Source: Nymphaea colorata
Lineage: Eukaryota; Streptophyta; Magnoliopsida; Nymphaeales; Nymphaeaceae
Direction: 5' to 3'
Length of the DNA: 64,000 nt
Assembly (NCBI RefSeq): GCF_008831285.2
Contig: NC_045148.1
Coordinates: forward strand, 7,507,001 to 7,571,000
Positions 12,837 to 41,364 of this stretch are shown in pieces. Below the pieces are notes generated by a model, which saw only the letters and a list, made by a program, of their open reading frames with translations, made no database searches and was not told where the DNA came from. Numbering within the stretch: the stretch's first letter is position 1; the number at the start of each line of letters is the position of its first letter. A program made the translations under genes and the position numbers.

Positions 12837-13289
12837 CAAAGTCCAACGGTTCGAGATAGAGAAAGAAGCACCGACTGTGAAAGGGGGTAGACCCTCAAGG
12901 AAACCCTTGACTCCTCGAGGTGAAAACTTACGGGTTAAGTTTAACAAGTAAAATGTGTGAAAAAACAACCATTCTAAACAATGAAAATGAAAGGAAAAAG
13001 CAAGTTCAATCTTGCTGGAGGTGTACATGCAAACCATTTTTTCATAAAGGAAGGTATGATGAAATATTACGGAAATTAATAAAAGATAGAAGCCCATTCC
13101 TAACAGAAGAAAAAGAAAAATAAATAATGAGATTTATGTGCTTTGGTATATATAACACACCTATTTTCATGGTAAACTTAGCTATCAACATTGTGTTTGA
13201 TAGTAAGTATGTCTTTGATATTTTATAAGCTTGTTTACAACACTAAAAAATATCACCGCATGCTAAATAAGAACTACCAAAACAAGATA

Positions 13290-13934
13290 CACTACGATAT
13301 GCATTATCTGCGGGTGTTGATGCAATCTTCGTTGCTAAGATGATCTTCATTGCTAGCATAATCCTCATATTGTTTTCCAGTTATCGTTCTGAGAATCACG
13401 TTGAGTGCATGTGATTTCATTACATGTAGTCGCCGGTGGTGAGGTCTGGCGGCGGAAAAGAAGGGCTAATGTTTACTGACGAGACGACAAACCATCGGTA
13501 TATGTGTAAACGCTGACGGGTGTCGAAGCCGTCGCTACATGCTGAGCTAAGACTGACGGTAACACCAAACCATCTCTATATTGTTAGTTAACACTGACGG
13601 GTCTGGAGGCCATCGCTACATAGTGACATAACATTGACAGTCACTGCAGGCCGTCAGCAAATCTTCAGCTGACACTGACGCTCACCACAAACTGTTGGTA
13701 ACTAGTCAGGTAACTCTGACGGTAAATGAAAATGTTTGTGATATTTGATCAATAGCAACGAAAATTGATTACCGTCAATATTTCATAATACTGACGGATA
13801 TGCCTTACAATGATATTTTATTTTGTCGATGAAAAGCCTAGTTTACTGACAATTTCTGTTGCCCATCGGTAGAAATCCGTTACTACTGATGGTTTCTTTT
13901 CTTATGGTCAGTAATATGTCGGTTTTTTGTAGTG
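13290..13934. mobile_element. CACTA (En/Spm-like) non-autonomous remnant
   Basis: The right end on the minus strand reads CACTACAAAAAACCGACATA, a typical CACTA terminus. The interior has about ten copies of a CTGACGG-type subterminal word (for example 13494-13730), as expected for transposase-binding subterminal repeats. A CACTAC at 13290 is the best left-end candidate but matches only the first six bases, and flanking trinucleotides (ata, tca) do not form a target duplication, so the left boundary is uncertain. No transposase is present. Confidence 0.65.
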
Positions 13935-13944
13935 TCACTCCACT

Positions 13945-16160
13945 TTCATGCCCCTTCAAACTAGGCAATGGGCTGGAGATGCCTAGTTTGCCTCTAAGAT
14001 GAGCAAAGGTAAAGTGAGACAAATCCTGAGAAAATATCAACAACTTGCTGTTATAAGGGGACCAAATGTGTGGCCAATAAATCCAATGCATACTTTCTTG
14101 CAGAAATGATAATAGATTAAGATTAGTGGATCTAAGAGATGTAATCCAATATCTTTTAGAATAAAGGTGATCCAAGTTGAGTCCAAAGCTGATGAAGCCA
14201 TAGAGTGATACTCTACTTTGTTAGTGGATCGAGCTGTAATGGGTTGTTTCTTTGTTATCTAAGAAATGCAGTTCATTCCAAGGAATGTGCAAAGCCTAGT
14301 GGTAGATGAAAAAATTTCTTGGCACCTCGCCCAATCTGAATTGGAAAAAGCATGAAAGCAAGGATGTTATTGTGGCGAGACACTGCACTGTAGACTAATA
14401 GTGTCATGGATCTATTGGATGATACTTTTGACTAACGCAAAATTGTTTTCCCATGGATCTTGTATGTACTAACTGACAAAGTTAACAGCAAATGATATTG
14501 GGGCATATGTAAATGTAAGATATTAAAGGCTCCTTACCAAGCTGTGAAATAGTGTTTGTTTTGAAAATGGAGCATGATAATTTTGAATGACTGATGTTGC
14601 ACAAGGTTTAGAAAACAACACTTTTGCATATTCTAACAAGATCTAATCATATCGCTTTTAACTTATCAAAAGTCTATTCGTACTATTAAGTAACTCAACT
14701 GCAGTAAAGCCATGCAAACTTCCCATGAAAGTTTTTCGTTGCAAATTCTCGACTAAGTTCTTGAATAAATTCATTAACAAGAAAATCATTGTTGCTCGTT
14801 AGTATTATATGATGGGAATGTAAAAGTTGGAAAAGAGTTCACTCTGCTTTATGAAAAATAAAGAGAGATGTATTTGATATACTGGAGAAAAAACCTTTCA
14901 AGAGTAATTAGAAAGATCCAAGCCGATCTTACCATGTTCATGGAGAATTATGCAATCTATAAAGTGCTTTGTGTAAGTTGACAAACATAGTGAGGTTCTG
15001 GAGGGTTTTCAAATCCTTGAGGCTACTCAACATATATTGTTTCATTCAACTTGTGATATAAAGAGACACTTTTTACATCTAATTATATTATGTCCTACTT
15101 TCAGAAGGGAGAATTAATAGTTAATACTAGAAAATTGTAGTTGGTTTAATAACTTGTGAAATGATTTTGGGAAAGTCTATACCTACAATTTGATCAATTC
15201 CCTTGGGCTACCGAGCATGCTTTTAGTTGTTTCAGCCAAGCATGCTTTTTTAGTCGTTTTAATATTCCATCAACTTGCAGCTTTGTTTTTAAACACCCAT
15301 CAAGTTGACACAACATTCAAATAGGCAGCACAAGGAACTAAATTGATGTCATCCACTGCTTCAAGACAGCAATTTCTTCTTCATTGCCCTAGCCCATCTT
15401 GGGTGTGCTCAAGCTTCTTTAATGGTTCAACTGGCACAACAAGAGCTAAAATATTTAGGATTCGACCTTACTCTTTTATCGTGTGCTCAAATTGCCATTT
15501 GATGTGAATTTGAAGTAGTCGAGCAAAAAAAAAAAAACTTTGTGGTAATGTAGTTGAAAGGGTGTAATATTGGTTTTACATGAGGAAATTTTGTCAAAAT
15601 ACAACATATTTTGAAGGTTCATTTCCTTCAATATGCATTGGTGTTGAATCTCCATGTCTTGTTTTGAAAAAGTAGTAGGTCGTGTGGGACAATGACCTTC
15701 TTCATGCCATCTTGTGAACTAGCACTTTCTTGAATAGTTGTGAGCAATGAAAACAAGGTTCCCACTTTTCAAAAGGAAAATTTGATTAATCAAACACCAT
15801 GTCTCCTGGTTCATTGGAGGATACAAGCATTTTTATCCTTTGTATGTCGAACTATTACCCATAAAGACACAAGGTGGCAACCTTAGTTCAAATTTGTTGT
15901 GAGAATAATCACATGAATATGGAAAGCATCGAGTTCCAAAGATTCTCTTGCAATAAAATTTGATTTTCCCTAAACCAAACTGAAATGGACTTTTCATATT
16001 CAATGTGAAGAATTGGCAAAGGATTTATCAACCATACTTCCTTAGGGAATGCTTCAACCAATATTTGGTTGGAACTCCACCATCAAACATGAAGGCAATG
16101 GTGAGTTCAATAATAGTTATATGTCATCATTTGGTCTTCCCACTTTGAGGTGGTGACTTT
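13945..16160 (-). pseudogene. Decayed Ty1/Copia pol: integrase, reverse transcriptase, RNase H
   Basis: Read on the minus strand, fragments occur in Copia order. Integrase tail near 16.1 kb: a V-P-T-K-Y-W motif, and near 15.87-15.83 kb LPPCVFMGNSSTYKG (family L-x-C-V-F-L-G-Y-S). Reverse transcriptase near 15.3-14.9 kb: VDGILKRLKKHAWL, then PQGFENPPEPHYVCQLTQS (family P-x-G-F ... V-C-K-L-x-K-S-L-Y-G). RNase H near 14.55-14.1 kb: SISFAVNFVS-like, then STTRLCTFLGMNCIS and TARSTNKVEYHSMAS (family S-T-T-G-x-C-x-F-L-G, S-S-x-E-A-E-Y). Numerous stops and frameshifts. No LTRs were found, and the 3' side stops next to the CACTA remnant. Confidence 0.85.
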
Positions 16161-19103
16161 GATATGGCTTGAGGTGTTGGATTCTGTGATCTTGTAAATC
16201 TGTACAATAGTATGAACCATTAAGCTCAATCCTTCATCCAATTGAAAATTATTATTCTATTGCTTACATGCAAATGCGTTTGAGATTTTGCACATAAATA
16301 TTTTCTAAAAAAAAATTTTCAAAATTCACTTTAATTTGCTGGAAAACTAGGGAGCCATGAGGATACCTATTGGTATGAGACTTGATCATTAATAACAACT
16401 ATATCACAAGTAACCGAATCAATCATTATGCTTATCTATTGTTTAAATTATTAACTATTATCGTAAACCTTGAAATGGATTGAAAGAAAAAGCAAACATT
16501 GCATGACTTTGAAGAAAATGATATATTTGACAAGAGAACGATGAATGTGAACCAAGCTTTTGAGAGATAGATTTGAGAAAGTCCTAAATTAGCCCTCAGG
16601 GCTTTGAACATGAAGTTTTGAACCTCATTTTCATCATGGGGTCATGCATGATGCAGCCTAAGTCTAGGTGCATGCTTAAGAACATAAATTTGATTTTGAA
16701 AAAAGAAAAAAGTGCCCCAAAGAGGATGTTAGAAATAGATGTGCCTTAGGAAAAGGTTTTTGAAAGGGTATTGTAAAGGACTCCAGTGCTATTTTGATCC
16801 TCTTCGCAATTGAATGTTAATCCACTCTACAAATTGACTCTATTTTTCCCATGTGTCTACTTAATGGTGTAAGTATGTGAGACTACTTTTAGTAACTAGG
16901 TTAGGAAAGGGCTTAGTAAGCTTGGCGTTCTAAGTTTGGCAAATTGTAGGGGAACTTAGTTCAATGGGATCAGTAAGTGTAAGTCAGGTAGGTTTCAAGG
17001 GACTAGGTTTCTTGGAAGCCTATGTAGATAGATCATTATGTTTCAACTTTCAATTAATCAGGTTTGGTGGGACCTGCTGAACTTAAATAAATGAGGTATA
17101 AGGAAAATAAGTTAGTAGGCTCTACTGCAGTTAAATTAGGTAGGTTAAGGGAAGATGTGCTTTATGGGCCTACCTAGGCTAAATTTGACAAGTTTGGAAA
17201 AGATGAGCTCTATGGGATCTACCTAGCTAAATTAGGTAGGTTTTGGGGAAATGCACCATATTGAACCTATCTAGGCTATATTAGGCAGGTTTTAAGAAAC
17301 TAGGTCTAGTGGGCTCTATTGATGATAAATTAGGGAGGTTTAGAGACAATGAGCTAGATTATACAAGACCTGCCTAAAATAACAATAGTTCAAAAACTAT
17401 CATTCTAGGCACAAACTTATGCTTTCGATTATTTGAAAGTGGTAATCCTTAGAGGTCCCTGAGGGAGTTGGGTAACGGTTGTGGTGGGGGATGCTAAGCG
17501 GTTAGTTCCTGTTTCAAATCCTTGGGGCATCAACTCTATGTGTTGTAAAAGAAGAGAGCAAAACATGGAGGGGGCATTACTCAGAGGAACTGAAAGTAAG
17601 TCATGTACCGTAAGGAGTAGTTTCGTAATAGATACATCTTGTAATTGTCCCATGAATCTACCTTTAATATTGCACTAAGTTCATGAAACAATAGTTTTAA
17701 TGTCTGATAAACCTACTTCATTTTTTTGTGCAAATTTATGAGATAGTAGCAAAGTGTCTTTGGCTGCCAAACAACTCTTAGGGGAACGAGAGGTTGGGTG
17801 GAAGCTTCAGCTCTCTTCTGAGTGAAAGGATGAAATACTCTTTCTGCTCACCTAAAGGTAAAGCCCAAAGGTCAAAATAGGAGAGGAATTCTTAAATTGT
17901 TCTTGTTAGTAGTGCCAAATGACCGTTTGTACCCCTTCCACAAATTAGTCAAACTTGGACAATTGACCTCCCCACACCTCGAGACTAGGCCAAGTCAGAT
18001 CTACAATGGTATATAATGGTAAAAAACTATTAATTGAGTGAATTAGTGAAGTTGGAAAACAAGGAAATCAGTTATTTTGAAGGGCATTGGTATGATGTTT
18101 TCACTAGGTGAGCTGGGGAAAATCCAATTTGAACAATGCTTGAACAAAAAACTTTTAGAGAAAGATGAAAATTTGATGGTATTCCAATTAAATTGAGCTC
18201 AGAAGACACTTAGAGTGAAGTGAATTAAAATCGATGCTGAATGTGTAGAAATTTGAATCTGGTAGTGTCTAGGGAAATTGAACTTGAACCAAACTAAAGC
18301 TAGGTTGATCTAAGGTGAGTCATAATTGACCCAAATTGAAGTTGAATTGTGTCTGCTGGGTTCGTTTCAATTGAAAAATAAAAAACCATTGCACCAGCTC
18401 CTCATGGATGGAAACTGGCTGCCTATCAGCCCCCATCTGGCCATTGTGCCAACCCCTCGGGAACAAAAAAAAATTGCATATTTGCTTTTGTATTTTGGAT
18501 ATAAGTTTGCATGTAAATTCTCATCTGCTTCATTATCAGATTAAAAAAACTGTGAGTTGAGAACATATTATCAATTAAAATCAAAGATGCTACTTTCCAA
18601 ATGTAGACTCTTTTTTTTAAAAAAAATTTGAAAACCTAATTAAATGAAACAAAGGGAGCAACCTTACTAGGACCGCATTTAAAAATTAGTTTTTTTCAGA
18701 ATTCATTCATTCAAATAAAACAACACTATTATAGGAAAATTTGAATATGAATAAATAACAACTACCTATAACTAACTTCATCTAGCCCAACAATTAAATT
18801 TGGGAGTAAGCGAGACTAAACTTACTCAAATTTGTTGTTCTTTGTTTTCTTGAAAGAATTAAATAATATTCACAAAGTATAACAGCGGTTTTCTGCAGTT
18901 GTCCAACATCTAATGCTTGTTAATCTAATGATGCTTCATGACTAACAGATGAAGGGTTGCCCTAATTTTAGTGAAAATTATGTTTCTTGGGTCTTCCACA
19001 TTTTGTGATTCTTCAATTAAAATGACGCTTTCTAGGAAATCTGTCAAATAAGAGCCTGAAGTCCAATTCTGTTAACATGATAAACTTATCATGATCATTT
19101 CAA
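16161..19103. other. Gene-free stretch
   Basis: Low-complexity AT-rich DNA with many 'taggtaggtt'-like phrases at 16.9-17.35 kb. A weak tRNA-like A/B-box arrangement lies at about 17470-17520. No coding region longer than about 75 codons with a recognisable domain. Confidence 0.35.
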
Positions 19104-19260
19104 CAGTGGCGTAGCCACATGCCCACACCAGCCTCTTACAAGTTCTGTATTTTTAAATGGAAACTTTTAAATATTTATTTTTATATATATAAGTGCCCCA
19201 TCATATTTGTCTATTTTTAAACAAGTGCCCCTCCAGCTGATTTTTTTGGCTTCGCCACTC
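19104..19260. mobile_element. hAT-type MITE with intact 8-bp target duplication
   Basis: Begins CAGTGGCGTAGCCA and ends with a segment whose reverse complement is GAGTGGCGAAGCCA. It is flanked by perfect direct repeats CATTTCAA (19096-19103 and 19261-19268). An 8-bp target duplication and CAGxGGCGxA ends are characteristic of hAT elements. At 157 bp and without coding, it is non-autonomous. Closest relative in the window: 53939-54071. Confidence 0.85.
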
Positions 19261-19689
19261 CATTTCAAGCTGCCCCTTCTGTTTCTCAAGTTACCAAAAC
19301 AACACCTGAAGTTCATATTTGACAGTTTATATAAAAGTTATAGATTTAATTAAGGATAGTAGGAAATGATTTCCTTTTATATTATAAACATATCCCACAT
19401 TAAGTAAAAAAAATGATAAAGAATTGCTCTAATTTTTAAAAGATTTTTGAAAAATGTGACTGCTCGCAGGTTATATGTTACGACCCCTATAACAAGTGAC
19501 TATGACATACTAGTTAAACCAAAACCGGTTTATCCCTTTTTCCTCATAAAATTACCATTAATATAATGGAGAAACATATCTTCTCGTGATGCTCTTTTCT
19601 TTCGCTTCTCCATGTTAAAAAGACTTGTGTTCCCTTAGTATTTGCTTTGTCCTTAGAGTTACATCAGTATTAAATGTTGACATTTTTGC

Positions 19690-19870
19690 ATGCTTCAATT
19701 TGCACCTAAGGCCCATGTTTAAGGGCAATTTTTTTGTAATTTTATATGTAAATTTTAGAAAATTTCAATTGTTCTATATAAAATATTTTTAAAATGATAT
19801 TTTAACTTCGGTTAAAATTTAAAAACTTTAATTCGGCCCCCTCATCAAAAATTTATTCCTGCCCATCCCC
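19690..19870. mobile_element. hAT-like MITE relic
   Basis: Shares the 'tatatgtaaattttagaaaa', 'gttctatataaaat' and AATTCGGCCCCCTCAT blocks with the copy at 54480-54677, but both GGGGCGGAGCC ends are eroded. Confidence 0.45.
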
Positions 19871-19887
19871 TTATAATGCAAGAGATA

Positions 19888-20208
19888 TGGGTGAACACGA
19901 GCCGAGTCGAGCATGAATTCAGTCAGCTCGAGCTCGGCTCGACTAATGAAACCTTGAGATCGACAGAAGAAGCTCGAGGTCTACTCAGCAGTTACTTGTT
20001 GACCTTGAGCTCAACTCGATTAAGGTTCGATAAACTTGTTCGAATAAAATTGATATTCATGGTTACGTGTTGAGCTCGATCTCGACTCGATTAAGGCTCG
20101 ACAAACTCATTAACTCGTTCAATATATTAATTTGATTAAAACTCGACAAAGTCGATTAAGGCTCGAGTTCGACTCAACAGTTCGACTCATTCACTAGCCA
20201 ACCTTTAA
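19888..20208. repeat. GAGCTCGAGCTCG-type dispersed repeat, copy 2
   Basis: Starts GGGTGAACACGAGCCGAGTC and is dense in CTCGAGCTCG and GACTCGA words through about 20205. Non-coding; same family as 10.13, 46.25 and 49.49 kb. Confidence 0.5.
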
Positions 20209-20559
20209 CTCCCTTCACCCAGCCAGGAGAGCATAGCTTCCTTCGAGTTTCAAATGAAACATTTAACAAGCTTCAAGTCTTTAAGCTATGCTTTTGGAAG
20301 GGCGACAATTTTAGAAAAACGATATTTTCAGGGAGTTTTCCGTGAAAAAACCAAAAAATTTAAAAGCGGCAACTAGCTTTTCACAAACTCAGGCTTCAAA
20401 ATTCCCCGTAGTTCTTCCAAACAGCATTTTGTCTTTGTTAAATACTATTATCGCGATATGTTCAAGCGAGGAGAAAAATAATCCGCCAAGAAAGATTGTT
20501 AACCGAGCACGCCATCGTCTCAAGACAAGACCCTGTTCTCGTAGCAGACTGGCGGGGGA

Positions 20560-20761
20560 ACGGGGAAGCATCTCTCTTCCGGCTTTCTCTCTCTGGTTCG
20601 GCAACCTGCCGTCCGTTATTGCTTAGGCCGCCAAGAAGCGTCGTTGCTGGGAAATCAGACGGAATTAGTAGCAGAACGCGCTCGAGGCGGCTGTGGATGT
20701 GAACGCACCGCTGGCTTCGTTCGCCTTTTTCTTCCTCGACAGCCTCGCCTCTGCCGGAAAC
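20560..20761 (+). promoter_or_regulatory. Presumed 5'UTR and proximal promoter of the GID8-like gene
   Basis: GC content rises sharply and a CT-rich stretch (CTCTCTTCCGGCTTTCTCTC, about 20571-20590) precedes the start codon, as is common around plant housekeeping start sites. No convincing TATA box is seen. The exact start site cannot be set from sequence. Confidence 0.35.
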
Positions 20762-39036
<18,275 letters not shown>

Positions 39037-39989
39037 AAGGATGAAGGATCCGACTAGAGGTGATTGCTGTCTTAACGAGTGTTATGTAGGCCACGGGTTT
39101 CTTGCTGCCAAGAGAAAAGGTTCATACAAGGAGTTGCCTTGCCCTTGTGTATCATCTTGTGGTTTGCGATCTTATATCGAAATGGGCACTGTTTTCTCTT
39201 CTTGTATTGGGGAGTGTAAAAGTGATTATCATCCCAACCACAGAACTTTCGAGTTTGAATTGGATTCTATTCTGCATAAATGCATATCTATAGTTACTTT
39301 CATCTGCACCAAGCTAATGTTAGCAAGAACATCAACGGCATTGTTTCTTCCCCAAGTTGAAAAACAACGTTGTGAGGGGAGAAACTGGCAAATTCTGCTG
39401 TCGGAGTTAAGTGACTACATCAAAAAAATCCTCTGAAACAATCATCCTAAAGGTGCATTCGACCCAATATAAATCGGCCCATAATTAATCAAAGAAACCT
39501 TCATCAGCCCCAACAAATAGGATTCTGGGCCAAAGCCCATCAAAATTATAGTTAGAAATTATTTAAAACCACCTAAATTTAGAGGCAACTTTCTCAGAAA
39601 TTGACCATAAAAAGCCTAATGCCTAAGATTATGATAGAAAGGTGTTAGAACGGCAATAGTGAGAAGCTGCTGTATGTCATTGATACTTATATCTAGCTGT
39701 ATGGATATTCCTGCAACTGCTGCCAAGGATATTAAAGGTGAAACCGATCTAGAAGGCAGAAGAAGAATGTAAGAGAATAGAAATGCATAGAAGCCTCTAA
39801 CATAACAGAAATTCGTTAAGTTTTAGCATTTCTGCCATTGCATGTAACAACTCAAAAATGTATACCCTGTAGGGAAGACATGTAAAGTGCGAAGATGTTC
39901 AGCTGAACTCCAATGAAGGTACTTTTGAGGTGGAGTAAAGATGACATGGCAAGGATGAAAAGAAGAGATTTATCAGCTAATCAAGTAGA
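39037..39989. other. GID8 3'UTR and downstream flank
   Basis: The open frame at 39041-39436 begins five bases after the GID8 stop codon and has no recognisable domain, so it is treated as 3'UTR. The remainder is AT-rich and featureless. Confidence 0.5.
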
Positions 39990-40510
39990 GGGGAGAGGAA
40001 GATTCACATACCCCTGCTATTTGGCAATCGGAAGCGATCCCAAGAGCCAAGTGGAGTGCCTTTTGTGCAGTGAAAGGTAGATGTCTTACTATTGGCAGAT
40101 CACAGCGATTTGGTATTCTGACGGTTATTCGTTGACCAGTCTGCAAAGAAGCAAATGAGTCTGATCTCGTATATTTTTATTCATTGTAGGCTTGCACAGG
40201 CCATATGGAAGTTTGTAGCAATTAAATTTGACTTCTGCATTGAATTTGGCAATATGATATCTGAAATGTGGGACTGATGGGGAGGCTGTAAATTCAAAGG
40301 CAAGTGGGTGAAGAGATGCTGGACTATGTCTTTTCCCGTGGTGAGCTGGAATTTGTAGAAGAATAGGAACTTGGAATTGCATGCAAGGGGATGCGGTCTT
40401 GCAGAATATGTTCCTGTATATGGGAATATCTAAATAATAGTATTTGTAATACTCCTTGGGGCAATAAAGCAAAGGATGATGTCATGGTGTGGTTGCTATC
40501 TGATATTCAG
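39990..40510 (+). pseudogene. LINE 3' coding relic (zinc-binding RVT tail)
   Basis: Frames read AKWSAFCAVKGRCLTIGRSQ then KEANES, and after a shift SYIFIHCRLAQAIWKF and WTMSFPVVSWNL-KNRN. This matches the C-terminal region of plant LINE polyproteins, where a W-x-A-x-x-G-R-x-L-T stretch is followed by E-S-x-x-H-L-F-x-H-C-x-x-A-x-x-I-W and a W-x-x-W-K-x-R-N motif. Two or more frameshifts. Confidence 0.65.
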
Positions 40511-40518
40511 CCTGATCT

Positions 40519-40881
40519 GTGGCCCTCGTAGGTGAAGTTCAATTTGTTTTTTGCTCAATGCGAGAGAAGATCGGGGGTTTCATTAAGTTATCGCTAACAA
40601 TTAAATTAGCAGATGACAGTTGCATCCACACTGGTGTCCACAAGGGATTCAGTTGGACATGTGATTTTTTGAGAAATCTTTCCATCAATTTTCATGTTCT
40701 TCAGGGGAAGAATGTTATGGCGGCTGGTCCTTCTAGGTGGAGGAATCATATTCAGAGAGTTGTTAATGATAGTCGAACTAAAGGATTTGGAGTGAAAGTA
40801 GAGCTCAGGAATATTTCTGACCTCAAATTGGTGAGAAGTAATCCCGATTCTAGTACTCTTAGGACTTCTGGAGAAAGTTAA
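40519..40881 (+). other. Unassigned 120-codon open frame
   Basis: A continuous frame directly downstream of the LINE relic, starting at an ATG at 40519. It includes CIHTGVHKGFSWTCDFLRN and SRWRNHIQRVVNDSRTKGF. I recognise no domain; it could be a LINE-associated tail or chance. Confidence 0.2.
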
Positions 40882-41162
40882 TTCTGTAATGCATGATTAA
40901 GGTTTGGGTTTTTTCCCTGGTGTCTGAGAAGTGTATAGCATTCTTCTCGGTGTTTTGGTATATTCATTGTTCATGTCACCATGTTTTTCTCTCTCCGCAC
41001 GGTGTCGGAGCCATAGAAGACCCTGAAGATTCATCTGGTTGAGTTCATACATGTGGAAATTCTCATCAACTAAATTATTCTTCTGCAGATCTCAATATGG
41101 TTGAGTTCTTTGCCCCATATTATTTTCGTAGCATTTGACAATCCTATTTGCTCATAGGAGAA

Positions 41163-41245
41163 AGCTATGTAACTTGGAGTAAAGCTATGATGATGGTGCT
41201 GTCCGCTAAACACAAGATTTCATTTACTCTCTCAACCAGATGTAT
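41163..41245 (+). pseudogene. Copia gag N-terminal fragment
   Basis: A frame reads SYVTWSKAMMMVLSAKHKIS, matching the Copia gag N-terminal pattern N-Y-x-x-W-S-R-A-M-x-x-A-L-S-A-K-N-K. Only this short piece is present. Confidence 0.5.
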
Positions 41246-41271
41246 TTGTCTCCCATATTCATTCTCTGCAG

Positions 41272-41364
41272 ACACTACAAGCACTTGCCATTGTCTTGGA
41301 TCTTAAATTCTATATATCAAGACAATTAGCTAATAGGGTGATCTATGCAACATCTGCTAGCGAG
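41272..41364 (+). other. Orphan exon-like segment
   Basis: Exactly 93 nt (31 codons, phase 0 at both ends) lie between CTCTGCAG and GTATGC and encode TLQALAIVLDLKFYISRQLA then NRVIYATSASE without a stop. Splice signals and open frame coincide, but no neighbouring exons can be linked, so it may be a gene relic or chance. Confidence 0.3.

Noticed and set aside
13440-13930. Regularly spaced CTGACGG words resembling a repeat array such as CRISPR
   Set aside because: Eukaryotic context, irregular spacing, and a CACTA terminus at the end of the block explain them as subterminal transposase sites.
39041-39436. 131-codon frame just after the GID8 stop
   Set aside because: No domain, and it is in the expected 3'UTR of an intact gene.
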